Part shown: in pieces, positions 32,936 to 44,194 of the stretch | Position numbering within the stretch: the stretch's first letter is position 1 | Layout: each line of letters starts with the position of its first letter | Origin: Quercus robur | Taxonomy: Eukaryota > Streptophyta > Magnoliopsida > Fagales > Fagaceae | Assembly: GCF_932294415.1 (NCBI RefSeq) | Contig: NC_065544.1 | Location: 30,271,210-30,335,209 of the forward strand | Length of the DNA stretch: 64,000 bases | Direction: 5' to 3' | The notes under the pieces: model-generated | The model's input: the letters and a program-made list of their open reading frames with translations, nothing else | Database searches by the model: none | What the model was told of the DNA's origin: nothing | Translations under genes and position numbers: made by a program

Positions 32936-35900
32936 TCCCAGGTTTGAGTGCCAGTTGTGGGTTTGAGGCCAGAAGAACTCTAACTAATTAGAGCCCCTGA
33001 TCAGTTAAAAGTAGGAAATCAATCCTAGTTGTTATCTTGACACAACACATGATTTAGTTTCCTCTGCTTGACTCAGGAATCTAATCTATGAAAGGACATC
33101 TAGGGCTAAAGACCTTTGCTTACTAACCTTGCAGTGACATTACCAATATCCACGATTCTTATTAGCAAGTCAACTAATCTGAAACAACAAAAATTCGTTA
33201 GGGTTGCAAATCTTAGTCACAAAACATCTCAAAATTGAGTTAGCATTATTGAAATTGTGTTAAGGTTGAGTTTGGTTTAGAAACTGTTGAAAGAGGATAT
33301 GATCTCAATAATTCAAACATGAAGAGTTGATAATTTTTTGGCCATATCTCTTTAACCATAATAAATTTCTAAGTGAAACTTGTTTAATTGGAAAGTAAAT
33401 ATCATGAAACTGTTTCTGGTAGGTTTTTCTCCTACTTTATGAATTTTATAAATCACATATTGCAAGACTTTTAAAGGCAAGAAAGGCAATTATTCTAGGT
33501 CTAAACATTTCAAACTTTGTTCCTTTCTTCCAGTTCCTGAGCCTAGATAGAAAAGTTATTCTTTTGCTTTTTTTTTTGTTTCAAAAACAAGAAAAACTAT
33601 TGTGTGTTCTAATATGCCTTGAGCTTTAAACATTTCCTGAAATCACAAAGATCTTTTCTGCTGTGTTTGCTAACCTCCTTAAAGTACCATAGGTTTGGGT
33701 TCATGCGAATGAGGAGTTTGAGGAGGCAATTTACATTAGGTAGATACCACCTCTAGAACTACCGAGGTAGAAAGGCATACATAATATTTGCAGAAGTTAC
33801 AATTAGTCTAACTATACAAGAATCTTGTAAGTAGATCGTTATAACTACTTTTCCTATAGTGAAATTTCTAACAACTGTGTCCTTGAAGTTGTTTTTCCAT
33901 TGAAAGGGTTCTTTGATTTTCCATCTCATTATCAAATTGTGTGTTATATTGACCTTTATATTGCTTGCTTTGAGAGTTGGTATATACTAACGGGTTGTTA
34001 TTGTATACAGAGGGATGGACCCACCCCTCTATGAGAGAGAGAGAGCATACTCCCAAAGTACATAATAATTTTCCTATACTAACACTAATGGTAAAATATT
34101 ATTATATTTGTGTCTACATGAGGGGAAGATTATAACATCTTCCATTGTAAATCCCTACCTACCCTCTCAAGGTTAGGAACTAAAATGTCATATCCTCCTA
34201 CTAGTAGGAGGAGATATATCATGTATCGTATACATGAGTCCTCCCCCTCACATGAGGGTGGACCGCACAAATAGGGTGCATTTTTCCCAATTAGTAGGGG
34301 CCTAAGGGGTCAGTTAATTACTATTTTCACTGATGGTAAGGCTGGATTGCTAGAGAGAGGGGGAAAAAAGAGCAACCTAGAAAGGTAGACTTCTTGTCCA
34401 TATTCTTTTGCACTGTCCAAGCATCCAGAGATGTATACTTGACATGATCTAAAGTGATCCCAACTTTTTTTGTTTTTTCGATTTACCATATAACTTTGTA
34501 AGTTGTTGAGAAAATCCAGTCTCCTACTACAATACATAGAAGAGTTAGTTTACCAAAAAAGAAAGAAAAAATCAATGAACTACAACTAACCAACAAAGTA
34601 ACTTGTCTTTTTTTCTAAAATTTTGAACGATGATGTGTTGCACTAGCTGAGAAACATACACAGCATGAGGGACAATGAAGTCTAAACCCTAAATAAAGAT
34701 CCAAATTAGGATTTTTTTTTTTTTTTCTTTTGGCTCCAATGAAAAGAAAAAAATTATGGATATAATATAACAATATTACAAAACTTCAAACACCTATGAA
34801 CTGATAAAACTTTACACTAGACTACAGAAACTGGTTTTTGGGTCTTCAACCCAAACAAATTCTCAAATAATTTAGGAGCCATAGGAGGACAATCCATAGG
34901 CTGAGCAGCCATGAAATTGACAATCTTTTCATGAACATTATACCATCAGCATATGCCCTTTAACCAAAGTTATATAAATAAGATTTTATGCTTACAGAAA
35001 GATAAGGTTGACAATGTTATCCAATAGGAATCATGTCTCTCTGAGTTTACAAACACATTTTTCATTTATTTAGCGTTTCACATGTAAACAAATTATCTAT
35101 TTACAAAATTTAGTCGCATTATATCTCATGACAACATGATTGCCAGCAGATTAAACAGAACCAGTGAGGTGTTTCAAACACAAATATGATGGATTCTATT
35201 TACATAGCAGCTGAGGGAACAAATGGTATCTGACAGAAGGCCATGGGAGTAAAGTTGAAGCCTAATCAATAAAATAAATAGAAGCTATTACCTTTCTTCT
35301 ATAAGTAAGAATAATTTTATTAAAAAAAGACTACTTCATGCAGAGAGAGAGCAGGAAGTAGCTAAAAAATAAAGAAAATACAACAGGTTATGTACAAAAG
35401 GACAAAGACTCTAAGAAAAGCGGAATGGAATCCCTAGAAATGAAACTTGAAGCCACACACACAGAGAATGCAAAATGTGTGAATTTGCAAGTCGCCTAGC
35501 AGATCTGATCATATTGAATTGAGTTTTGGCCATGGAGGAAAGTTGAAGCCTAATCAATAAAATAAATGAAATTTATTGCTTATTGCTCATTAAAAAATAT
35601 ATTAATTACTAAAAAATTTTGAAGCCTAGCAGATCCTTTGTGTGCATGCGTGTCACACACAAAGCAAAATGTGTGAATTTGCAAGTCACCTAGCTGAATT
35701 CATCAGAGCTAGAAATTCAATTTCCATCAACCTTCAAAATTCACCTTTACTATATCTTATGGTTCTTTTCCTAAAATTTATAAGTTATACCAAGTGTTTG
35801 TTTTGATGAGTGGTGGATTAATATTAAATTGATTTTTCAGCTTATTTTGTTCATGTACAATTTTTAAGTACAACTATACTTTTACCCGGCTTAGCTTCTA

Positions 35901-37582
35901 AGCCAATAAACCAATGACAATAAGTCCTCCTAAACAAACGCTTAGATTTAGCTCCCATGCAAAGCCAACTTTTTGCCCAAAAAAAACCATTGGAAACCAT
36001 TTCCATTTGAATTGTTGAGTTATCTGTTTTTTTTTTTTTCCATGACAAAATGCCTAAGAAGTGTTTTGGTATTCTAAAGGCATGTTTGAAGGAGATTGGA
36101 ATATCCAATGTGCTTAGCATAAGAAAGCACAAATCCACCTAGAAAGTGGACTATTGAAAAGATTGAATCAACACCATGAGTGAAAAAAGATTGGAGGTTG
36201 TCTTAGAGTATCCCTTAAATAACTTCAATGGAAATGGTTCCGATTTCCATGATGGACATACAAGCACAGGTAGGAGAAAAATTGTATTTTTAGATTATTT
36301 CGTAATTAAACAAACTCCCATGGTTTCGCTTTCAGGCTGGATACTGGGATCAAAATGACCATTGTATAATCAACTCAAATAGACACACAAATGTAGGATT
36401 ACCTCTCGCTTAGCGCTATCCTCTCCATCAGGATCCTGCCATCAACAAGCCAGGTATCAGAATACAAATGTCAAATAGGCTAGTTTTTATGGTATTTTCT
36501 TGTCCATGTGTTCTTTATCTGAGTGTAAACATTCATTCTCTCTGAGGTCAAAAAAATAAATAAATAAAAAGAAAGAGAGATTATCTTACAGTCCCTAAAT
36601 ATGCTTACTGTTACTAAAAATATATCTAATATTGCTTCAAAATATATATACACACACTAGTTGCACGCTAGTTGCAAACCCATGCACAGTAAAACTATTA
36701 AAAATGAGATCTAGAGAAACTTTTGTTTCTTTTTCTTCTTATGTTAAATATTTCTTTTCTTTTTCTTTGTAATTCGAGGTATTTTTGTAAGTTGAAAATT
36801 GCTTTTTCAAACTAATGTCACAGGCCTCACGGCTAGTTGCTCTATGTTAATGCAGTTGAGGAGCTGAAGTTATGGTTCTTGAGTGCATCAATGGACTCAC
36901 TTGGTATGGAATTTTAGGCAGGGTTTATCAATTCGTCCAATAGACATGTAAATAGGCATTGGTCATCATAAATTGCATCTCATTCATAAAACCCACAATA
37001 TCAATCTTTTTATACCAAACAATAAACACCAAAAGAATACTAAAGATCAAATTAAGTTTACCATTCATCTGATTGTAATCCATTAAAAAATCAAGATGAT
37101 AATAACTCTACTCTATATGTCCCATTCTAGATATAGGAGAATGATTATAGTGAGTTCTGGTTATGAAAAGTTTGGTTCGAGCATTTCATCAAACACTTTG
37201 AGAGGAATTAAGTGAACAATAAAAGAGGAGAATTTCAAGGATACTCGTCTCCAATGGCAACATCTTCCTCTCTAATTATCGATATTTGAAAGAAATAAAA
37301 TTACCATAAGCGAAAATGAACAAAATTTTGAAGCAAGTTTAGGGTTTTAGAGCGAAACCCTATCCCTCTGCTTTTCTCTGTCTCTTTTTCCCTCCGAATT
37401 GAACTTTTAAACGGCTATCTGATATAATGGGCTCGGATAGGTAATCATCGGAAGAAGAAAAAAAAGAATTGTACTGTAGTAATTTTGGGCTGGGCTTGAT
37501 CCTATATAGGGCTATTGTGGGCTCAGGCTCGGTATTACATAGCCCATTAGATGAATTTTTTTTAACTATTTATTTACCATAA
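32936..37582. other. Gene-poor intergenic DNA with weak traces of a decayed gene
   Basis: No long frame with recognisable similarity. On the minus strand, 36,435-36,403 is a 33-nt exon-like stretch (DPDGEDSAKRE) between AG and GT. About 900 bp upstream lies a CT-rich, AGGGTTT-containing stretch (37,330-37,400) resembling a plant 5' leader. They may be remains of one gene. Two near-identical patches near 35,230-35,290 and 35,530-35,580 share GTTGAAGCCTAATCAATAAA. Confidence 0.35.
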
Positions 37583-38191
37583 ACTAGCCTTTACCCGTGC
37601 AATTTTGAGTTTAATGTAATTTTTCAATTTGAAATTATCTATTGTTAGTGAGGTTACATAGAAATGGATTTTTAAGAAACTAAAATTTAGGATTTAAAAT
37701 AGATCTGGGTTTAGTGGGTGCTAGTTTTTAGAAAAAATACATATCAAATGTGCGTGAGATATATTTAAATAGGGAGTGCGCTAATTTTTAAGAAAAAAGT
37801 TTCACTATTAGTTTTTATAAAAAAATTTGTTGAATTACAATTTTAACCTTTTTTTTTTAGAATAAGGATTATCTAATTAGCTTATTTGACATTTTCTGAA
37901 AATATAACTAACTTTCTAAATCCTCTTAATATATAGAAATAAATAATAATAAATAAATAAATAAAAACAACAAGCAACAAAAATGCTAGAACAACAACTA
38001 AACCCACAACTTTTGCTATCATTTGTCCACGTAGCAAGTTGTGAATGATGGAGCAAAAGTGGTGGATCCACAACTCTATCACTCATAACTCATCTCATGA
38101 ACAAGTTGTGACAAAGTCAAGTAATGATGAATGAAAGGTATTAATATTTAGAAAAAAAATAAATTAAATGAGCGCATGCTCAAAGGCTAGT
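37583..38191. mobile_element. Small non-autonomous element with ACTAGCCTTT inverted ends
   Basis: The left end reads ACTAGCCTTTACCCGTGCAA and the right end reads AAAGGCTAGT, an exact 10-bp inverted match. Next to the right end the short palindrome GAGCGCATGCTC lies a few bases before CTAGT, as in Helitron 3' ends. The left side has a similar GCACGGGT half. There is no coding frame and no clear TSD. Either a Helitron-like or a TIR-type element is possible. Confidence 0.5.
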
Positions 38192-38345
38192 ATTATTGAA
38201 CAAGCAATATATTTTGAAATTTGATGGTTATAAGAGCATCCATAATAGTGGAACTAAAAATTTAGCTTTTTAGCTCCACCAAAAGTTACTTTATCTATTT
38301 TACCTACATACATGCTGCAGCAGTGGATCTATTTTAGCTTTTAAT

Positions 38346-38445
38346 ACAATAAAATAATATAAACATCACAATAAAATAATATATCCATTACAATAAAATA
38401 ATATATCCACTAAAATAAAATAATATATCCTATACAATAAACAAC
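38346..38445 (+). repeat. AT-rich tandem repeat inside the Harbinger element
   Basis: Four head-to-tail copies of a ~21-bp unit containing CAATAAAATAATATATCC. A GCCGCC triplet run follows at about 38,469-38,486. Confidence 0.75.
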
Positions 38446-38815
38446 AATCACAACCACCTTCAACCGCAATCGCCGCCGCCGCCGCCACATGATAGCAAAT
38501 AATCGTCTAGTGTTAACAAGTGATTTTTTTAATCCCAAATTATACTCATACATTTTTTTTTTACTAAAACAATTTCTCAATTATCATGATAGCCTATTAT
38601 CGTCTCAATTGTCCGGAAGCAACCTTGGAACAATGTGAACTATGAAATAGAGGAACTTTATAAGAAAACATATAAAATAGAACACATATTATAGCAATAA
38701 CAATGTAGTTCATAGATTTGCTTACATACATAACTCAAACCAAATTACAATAAAACTCACACACTTGCACAAGTTCCTATGACTCATGCTTCTCAACATA
38801 CAAAAAAGAAAGTTC

Positions 38816-40080
38816 CTACGACTCGCCTTGCAATTGCCATAAATGTTCAATAAGGTCCGATTGGAGTTGAAAATGAATTTCTCGGTCTCTAATGCATCTG
38901 TGCCTCTCAATGTATGACAAAAATTCATCACTTTGTTCACGTAACATTTGCAGAGGAGGATTATCCACTCCATCATTTTGTTCATAATCCAAGTCTACCA
39001 CTTCATTATCTTCGCACTCATCTTCAACAATCATGTTATGGAGAATTATGCACACTTTCATGATCTTTTTGAGTGTTTCAAGATGAAAAAATCGTTCAGG
39101 TCCACGAACAATTGCGAAACGTGCTTGAAGCACTCCAAATGCACGCTCAACATCCTTCCTATACGCCTCTTGGGCTGCGGCAAATAATTTATACTTCTGT
39201 CTTTGTGGAGCTGAGATTGTTTTTACAAATGTTGCCCACTTTGGATATATGCCATCAGCAAGGTAATATCTTATAGTGTAGTTATGACCATTAATTGAGT
39301 AATGTATTATAGGAGCACGTCCTTCAGCAAATTCATTAAATACATGAGATCGCTCTAACACATTAATATCATTATTTGACCCAGGTAACCCAAAAAATGC
39401 ATACCATATCCAAAGATCATATAATGTTACTGCCTCCAAAATAATAGTAGGCTCACGAATATGACCACAATATTGACCTTTCCATGCAGATGGACAATTT
39501 TTCCACTTCCAATGCATGCAATCAATTAAACCTAACATACCTGGAAAACCTCGGCGTTCGCCGTGAGCTAACAATCTAGCAATGTCTTCATTATTTGGCT
39601 TTCTCAAGTATTCTTCAGAGAAAACATCAATTACCGCAGTAACAAAATTTTCAAACTTTCTAATGCAGTAATTTCTCCAATCCGCACATATTCATCTATC
39701 AAATCACCCGATACTCCATATGCAAGCATTCTAAGTGCAGCAGTTATCTTTTATAATAAATATAAACCAAGTCTGTTGGCACTATTTCTTTTTTGGACAA
39801 AGTAAAAGTCATGAGCTTTTACCTGAGATTGAATACAAAGAAAAAGAGAACGCTTCATCCGAAATCTCCTACGAAATAAAGCGAGTGGATATATTGGTGT
39901 GGGAGCAAAATAATCAAGAAAAAACCTCTCATGGCTTACCAAATGATTACGTTGGATAGAACGACGATGAATTTTAGGTTGTGATGTTTCCATAACAAGT
40001 TCTTCGATTATCTCATCTTCATCTGAGTCATCAAGAAGGAACTTGCAAAACAAATAGTGATTCATGGATGCAACCTTCAA
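38816..40080 (-). pseudogene. PIF/Harbinger DDE transposase, one nonsense codon and one frameshift
   Basis: The 5' part (40,080-39,751) reads through FFLDYFAPTPIYPLALFRRR, the typical N-terminal region. The 3' part (39,607-38,816) carries the DDE_Tnp_4 core: first D in LGLIDCMHW, second D in LPGSNNDINVL, and E in VERAFGVLQARF, with HNMIVEDE following. A TAA at 39,753-39,751 interrupts the frame, most simply CAA to TAA. A 1-nt deletion near 39,650 shifts it again. Allowing for one lost base, the span is 422 codons including stop, the usual size. In intact relatives this protein cuts at the TIRs together with the Myb-like partner encoded next door. It cannot be made here as it stands. Confidence 0.88.
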
Positions 40081-40627
40081 GACAATTGAAAATCAATTAT
40101 AACTATAGATGCAAGATTAAAATTAAGTGACATAAGTCACAACAAAATGAATATAACCAATTCACGCACAAGTCACAGCACAAACACATACATCTAAAAA
40201 AAAAACTTGGAAATACTATGAATGCTCATTGTTCATAGATTTATTCTAAGACCTGTCATCTCAAAACCAAGCATATGATACTAGGAATGTTCAATGAATA
40301 GAAATAATTGGATGAAAGACACTCATAGTGGCTGTAACAGCAATATATATAATAGCAAGATATATAATAGGCACTCATAGTGGCTGTAACACTCATAGTG
40401 GATCAAATAATAATTTCATTGGATCAAAGAATTATATCAATGCCTATCACAAGACCAAATGGAACTTAACAAAAGATAAAAAAGATTGCACTTCAAAGTC
40501 TTTGTTAGATTGCACTTCAAGTCACAACACAAATACATACATCTAGTTTAAGATAATTCATCAAGTGACATAAGCCACTACAAAATACATTAAAGTCTAA
40601 GCTACATCCAAAATACAATTAAACCCA

Positions 40628-41734
40628 TTAATTACATGAACTTCGTCTTGTCATGATTTCCTCTTGGAGTTGTTCATAAAAAGCTTTTTGTGTTCCGGTT
40701 AAGCCACTTGTATCTATTATCATGATTCTCTCTTCCTCTAACCTTTCTTCCCGCTCAAATTTTTTCTTCTCAATCATAATTCTTTCCTTCTCAATCTTAA
40801 GTTTTTCTTCCCTACTTTCCTTCTCAATCACAAGTTTTTCCCTCTCAAAAGACATTTTTTCCTCTTCCAACCGAGTTACATCCTCAATCAATTTCAATTT
40901 CTTGTTCAAATATTCTCCTACATCTTTTCCAATAGCTTTTTTCTTTCGGATGGCCTTTTCGGCCTTCCTACCAATAGGTCTCTCAAAATTGGAAGTGTCA
41001 CCAAGTCTAGACCCACAATCCCCTTCACTAATAGATATTGACTCCGAAGTTGGAGGCACGGATGATCTCGATCTAGCATTGTTAGGATCGGCAAACTTTA
41101 GTTGGTCCTTTAACATGAGCCAACAATGGTCAAGAAGAAAGGGTTTCTTGTGCTTCTCTAAATACAAAGCCTTCACATTGGTAATCTAAAAAAAATTAAA
41201 ACAAATATAACATGATTAATATCTTCAAACTATTGGTGAATGGACATGTTAACACTATTGCAATATAATTTATACCTTATCTTCTTCAGTTATACCATTT
41301 TGATGAAGTGCGTTAACTTGAGCCATACAACCAGCAAACTTATTTGTCTTTTCACTAATTGTTCCCCAACGACTTAGCAAGGAGATAACAATACGTGTGG
41401 TACCAGATGTATTGTACTGCATGAAATATTCCTAAACTTTCTGACGAAAGGTATTTTGTGTTTGTTCATTACTGTTTATGGCATCAACACTAGTATTGAG
41501 TCATGCTACCACTAAGAGTTTATCTTCCTTTACACTAAAGTTAGAGCCCCGTTTTCCTTTTGTAGAAGAAGCATTTTCAACTTGTGGTGGAGGTGGAGGT
41601 GGAGAATCAGAAACTGACACAGGAGTATTTTGAGACGTTCCCAAAAATTGTGAGTCAATTTCTATATCCCCGTTCATGATACCCATGATAAATGTTAGGT
41701 CTCTACGTAACTCTGTGTCCCTATGTGACTCCAT
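40628..41734 (-). pseudogene. Harbinger ORF1: Myb/SANT-like DNA-binding partner, two nonsense codons
   Basis: Exon 1 (41,734-41,276, 459 nt) and exon 2 (41,185-40,628, 558 nt) are separated by a 90-bp GT-AG intron; together they give 338 codons plus stop. Exon 1 has a proline run and a SANT-like start ([13 protein letters not shown]). Exon 2 has the NAM-associated-type C-terminal region with a long charged helix rich in E, K and R. Two codons aligned with expected tryptophans read TGA (41,503-41,501) and TAG (41,434-41,432), both explained by G-to-A changes. In intact elements this protein binds the ends and brings in the transposase. Confidence 0.75.
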
Positions 41735-41779
41735 AAAATTAGAAAAAATATATATAAACTTCCCTGCACACAGAAAATT

Positions 41780-42010
41780 CTCAAACTAACATTTATATCA
41801 ACACAACAAATTACAGAGACATTTATAGACATTTACAAAGACAAATTACAAAACAAACTTACATTTATATTACAGAGACATTTATATTATAGTTATAGAC
41901 ATTTATATTACATTTATAGACAAATTATAAAGACATTTATAGACATTACAAAGACAAATTACACAACAAACTTACATTTACAGAGACATTTATATCAACA
42001 TAACAAATGT
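41780..42010. repeat. AT-rich degenerate tandem repeats
   Basis: Repeated words ACATTTATA, CAAATTACA and AAAGACAAATTAC. The block is bracketed by two copies of ACTTCCCTGCACACAGAAAA (41,758 and 42,011), so the interior looks like a local duplication. Confidence 0.6.
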
Positions 42011-42364
42011 AAACTTCCCTGCACACAGAAAATTCCCAAATGTAACTCTGTGGTTTTGTGTAACACAACAAATTACAGAGACAACAAAACATGTAAACTT
42101 CCCTGCACAAATTACAGAGACCACAAAAACCACACAACAAATTCCTGCAAACAGAAAATTCCCAATACATTCCTCCATTCAGATGTTATACCCAGCAAAA
42201 ACAGCAAAAAAATAACACCATTTGCCCAAAACAACTTAGCGACAACACCATTTTTCACCACAAAATAACACCACAAAATAACACTAAACCCAGAAAAATT
42301 AAGCCAAAACAACAAACACCTAGATGAAAAAATTCACTACAAAAGAAGAGAGAGCATTGACATG

Positions 42365-42650
42365 AAGTGGATCGACTGGGATGGCGTGGGTTGAGGCGTG
42401 GATTGGGACGGCGTGGGCTGGGATGGCGTGGGTTGGGACGGCGTGGGCTGGGATGGTGTAGGACGGCGACGGCGTGGGCTGGGACGGCTGGGACGGCAAC
42501 GGCGTGGGCTGGGAGATGAGAGAGATGAGAGCTTGACAAACGGCGTGGGCTGGGATGGTGTGGGACGGCGATGGCGTAGGCTGGGACGGCTGGGACGGCG
42601 ACGGCGTGGGTTGGGAGATGAGAGAGATGAGAGCTTGATAGATGAGAGAG
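42365..42650 (+). repeat. GC-rich minisatellite (GGGATGGCGTGGGCT type)
   Basis: 17-18-bp units such as GGGACGGCGTGGGCTG are repeated, with a higher-order duplication of about 100 bp ending GAGAGATGAGAGCTTGA. The open frames through it on both strands (Pro/Ser/Arg- or Gly/Trp-rich) are by-products of the repeat. Confidence 0.8.
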
Positions 42651-42971
42651 ATGAGAGAGCTTGAGAAAACTGATGAGAGCTTGAGAGTGATGATGAGAGA
42701 GCACGGTGAGACAAAATAAAAGAAATGAAAAAAAATAAAGTAAGTTGCATTATTTTAATCGGAGTTGAAATAAATTTTTTATTTTTTTTTAGATGTCTGC
42801 TACAGTGCACATTTATAGATAGATGTGCACTGTAGCAAATCAGCTAAAATTTATAATTTTGCCTCCACTGCTGCAAGGCTTTTTTGGTATATTGGTGGAG
42901 CTAAAATAGCATTACAGCTTTTTAGCTCCACTGCTGCAAATGCTCTAAAACTACTTATCTATAATCTATAC

Positions 42972-43650
42972 TGTAGTTGCACGTTTTTCCTGGCCCAACT
43001 TCAGTTGATCAGGCCTTGGCCCAAAGTGCAACCCACAATAAATATTTGTAGAGGATGGGTCAAAGAACTTAGCCTCAGTGAACCTATTTGGTCTAATGCA
43101 TGGACAGTATTGTTTGCAGAAAGAGATAAAAACGCAAGAATGGATCTTTCTCCTCTGATTTTATTTCTTTTGTTCCTTGTACAGTTTTTTCGTCCCTCCT
43201 TTGAGGGACTCCACTACATTATATAGTTCTCTTCCTCTCATCTAAACCTTACACCTGTTGATCATCTAAGCATCTACTTGAGCACCTGTCCCATCAGACG
43301 CCCTCATCAGTCCCTTTGTGAGTTGCAGAGGCCAAGGCGGTACTGTTCAGGTGTCTTTTCCTCATTAATGCGGTCAAGGGGGTGGTTGTGGCGCAATTAA
43401 TGTGGTGGTAGCTTTCCATGAGATATTTTGGATTTTATTCATTTTATATGTTGGGAGGATGGACTGAAATAGCTGGAGAGAGTTCCTCGTCTGGGATTCG
43501 TGATGTCCGAGGAGGAGTTACTCCTCGGACAGGTTTCCCTAGCGTTATTGGGATTGAGTAGGGCTTCATATGTGGTTTTCCTTCGAACAGGGTGCTCCTC
43601 GGACGGGCCTGAATTTGGAATAGCCCATTATTTTTGGGCCGGGCCCCACA
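42972..43650 (-). repeat. 3' LTR of Tat copy 2
   Basis: 679 bp; on the + strand it starts TGTAGTTGCACG and ends GGGCCCCACA. It carries the TCCGAGGA palindrome at 43,504-43,531. The polypurine-type sequence lies immediately at 43,651. Confidence 0.95.
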
Positions 43651-43907
43651 ATAGCCCCTCAAAACTCCGGTTTTATCTCCTTCCGAGGAGAAAAGCAGGG
43701 TTTTGGAGTTGATGAGAGGATGGAAGTAAGGAGATCGTGTGGCGCGCGTGCGGACGGTTACTTTTGACGCGCTGCAATTTACGAGGCGCGGCCATTAACT
43801 TCTGGAGACATTATGTTCCCTTCATCCAACGGCGTGGCGGGGATCGAACGGCCCTCGTTTTTTCTCGTATTTTTAGGCAGGAGCGATCTTTTCTCTCTCC
43901 TCCTGGC

Positions 43908-43914
43908 TATATAA
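43908..43914 (+). promoter_or_regulatory. TATA box of the antisense gene, copy 2
   Basis: TATATAA in the context CTGGCTATATAAGACGTCAG, as in copy 1. It lies 258 bp inside the LTR boundary and 287 bp before the ATG. Confidence 0.6.
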
Positions 43915-44098
43915 GACGTCAGAGGGGTTCAGTTCCTTATTCTTATCTGTATTTCGTAAACCTCAAAGGACTCCAGAGAACTCCATCGAATCCCAGAGAT
44001 ATACGAACACTTGCGTCCGTTGCGCCACCGTAGCCGTTCTTTGTGAAGCGTTTCGTCCAAGAGAGATTTCCAGGCGTCCCATTGAGCGTTCTATGCAG

Positions 44099-44194
44099 GT
44101 ACCAGTACATTTCGTTCTTTTCCCCGTTTCAATTCCCTAATCGGAATTTACTTTTCTTCTTGGTCTCTACTTTCATTTCCCCATTTCAGTTCAG
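44099..44194 (+). other. Leader intron of the antisense gene, copy 2
   Basis: The donor GCAG|GTACC and the acceptor TTCAG directly before the ATG at 44,195 delimit 96 bp, exactly the length in copy 1. Here an ATG also sits just before the donor and would be in frame after splicing; copy 1 lacks it. Confidence 0.65.

Larger units (their letters stand above)
38234..42945 (-). mobile_element. PIF/Harbinger DNA transposon, full-length but defective (4,712 bp)
   Basis: The ends read GAGCATCCATAATAGTGGAA and, reverse-complemented, GAGCATTTGCAGCAGTGGAG, followed by similar GCTAAAAA and TTAGCTCCACCA blocks. The flanking 3-bp duplication is TAA (38,231-38,233 and 42,946-42,948), as expected for PIF/Harbinger. 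It encodes a DDE transposase and a separate Myb/SANT-type protein, both on the minus strand and both interrupted. A GC-rich minisatellite sits near the right end. The element ends 18 bp before the TSD of Tat copy 2. Confidence 0.9.

Noticed and set aside
42255..42810. Pro/Ser/Arg-rich frames of about 150 codons
   Set aside because: They translate the GC-rich minisatellite. Overlapping frames on both strands are equally open, and no start context or domain is seen.
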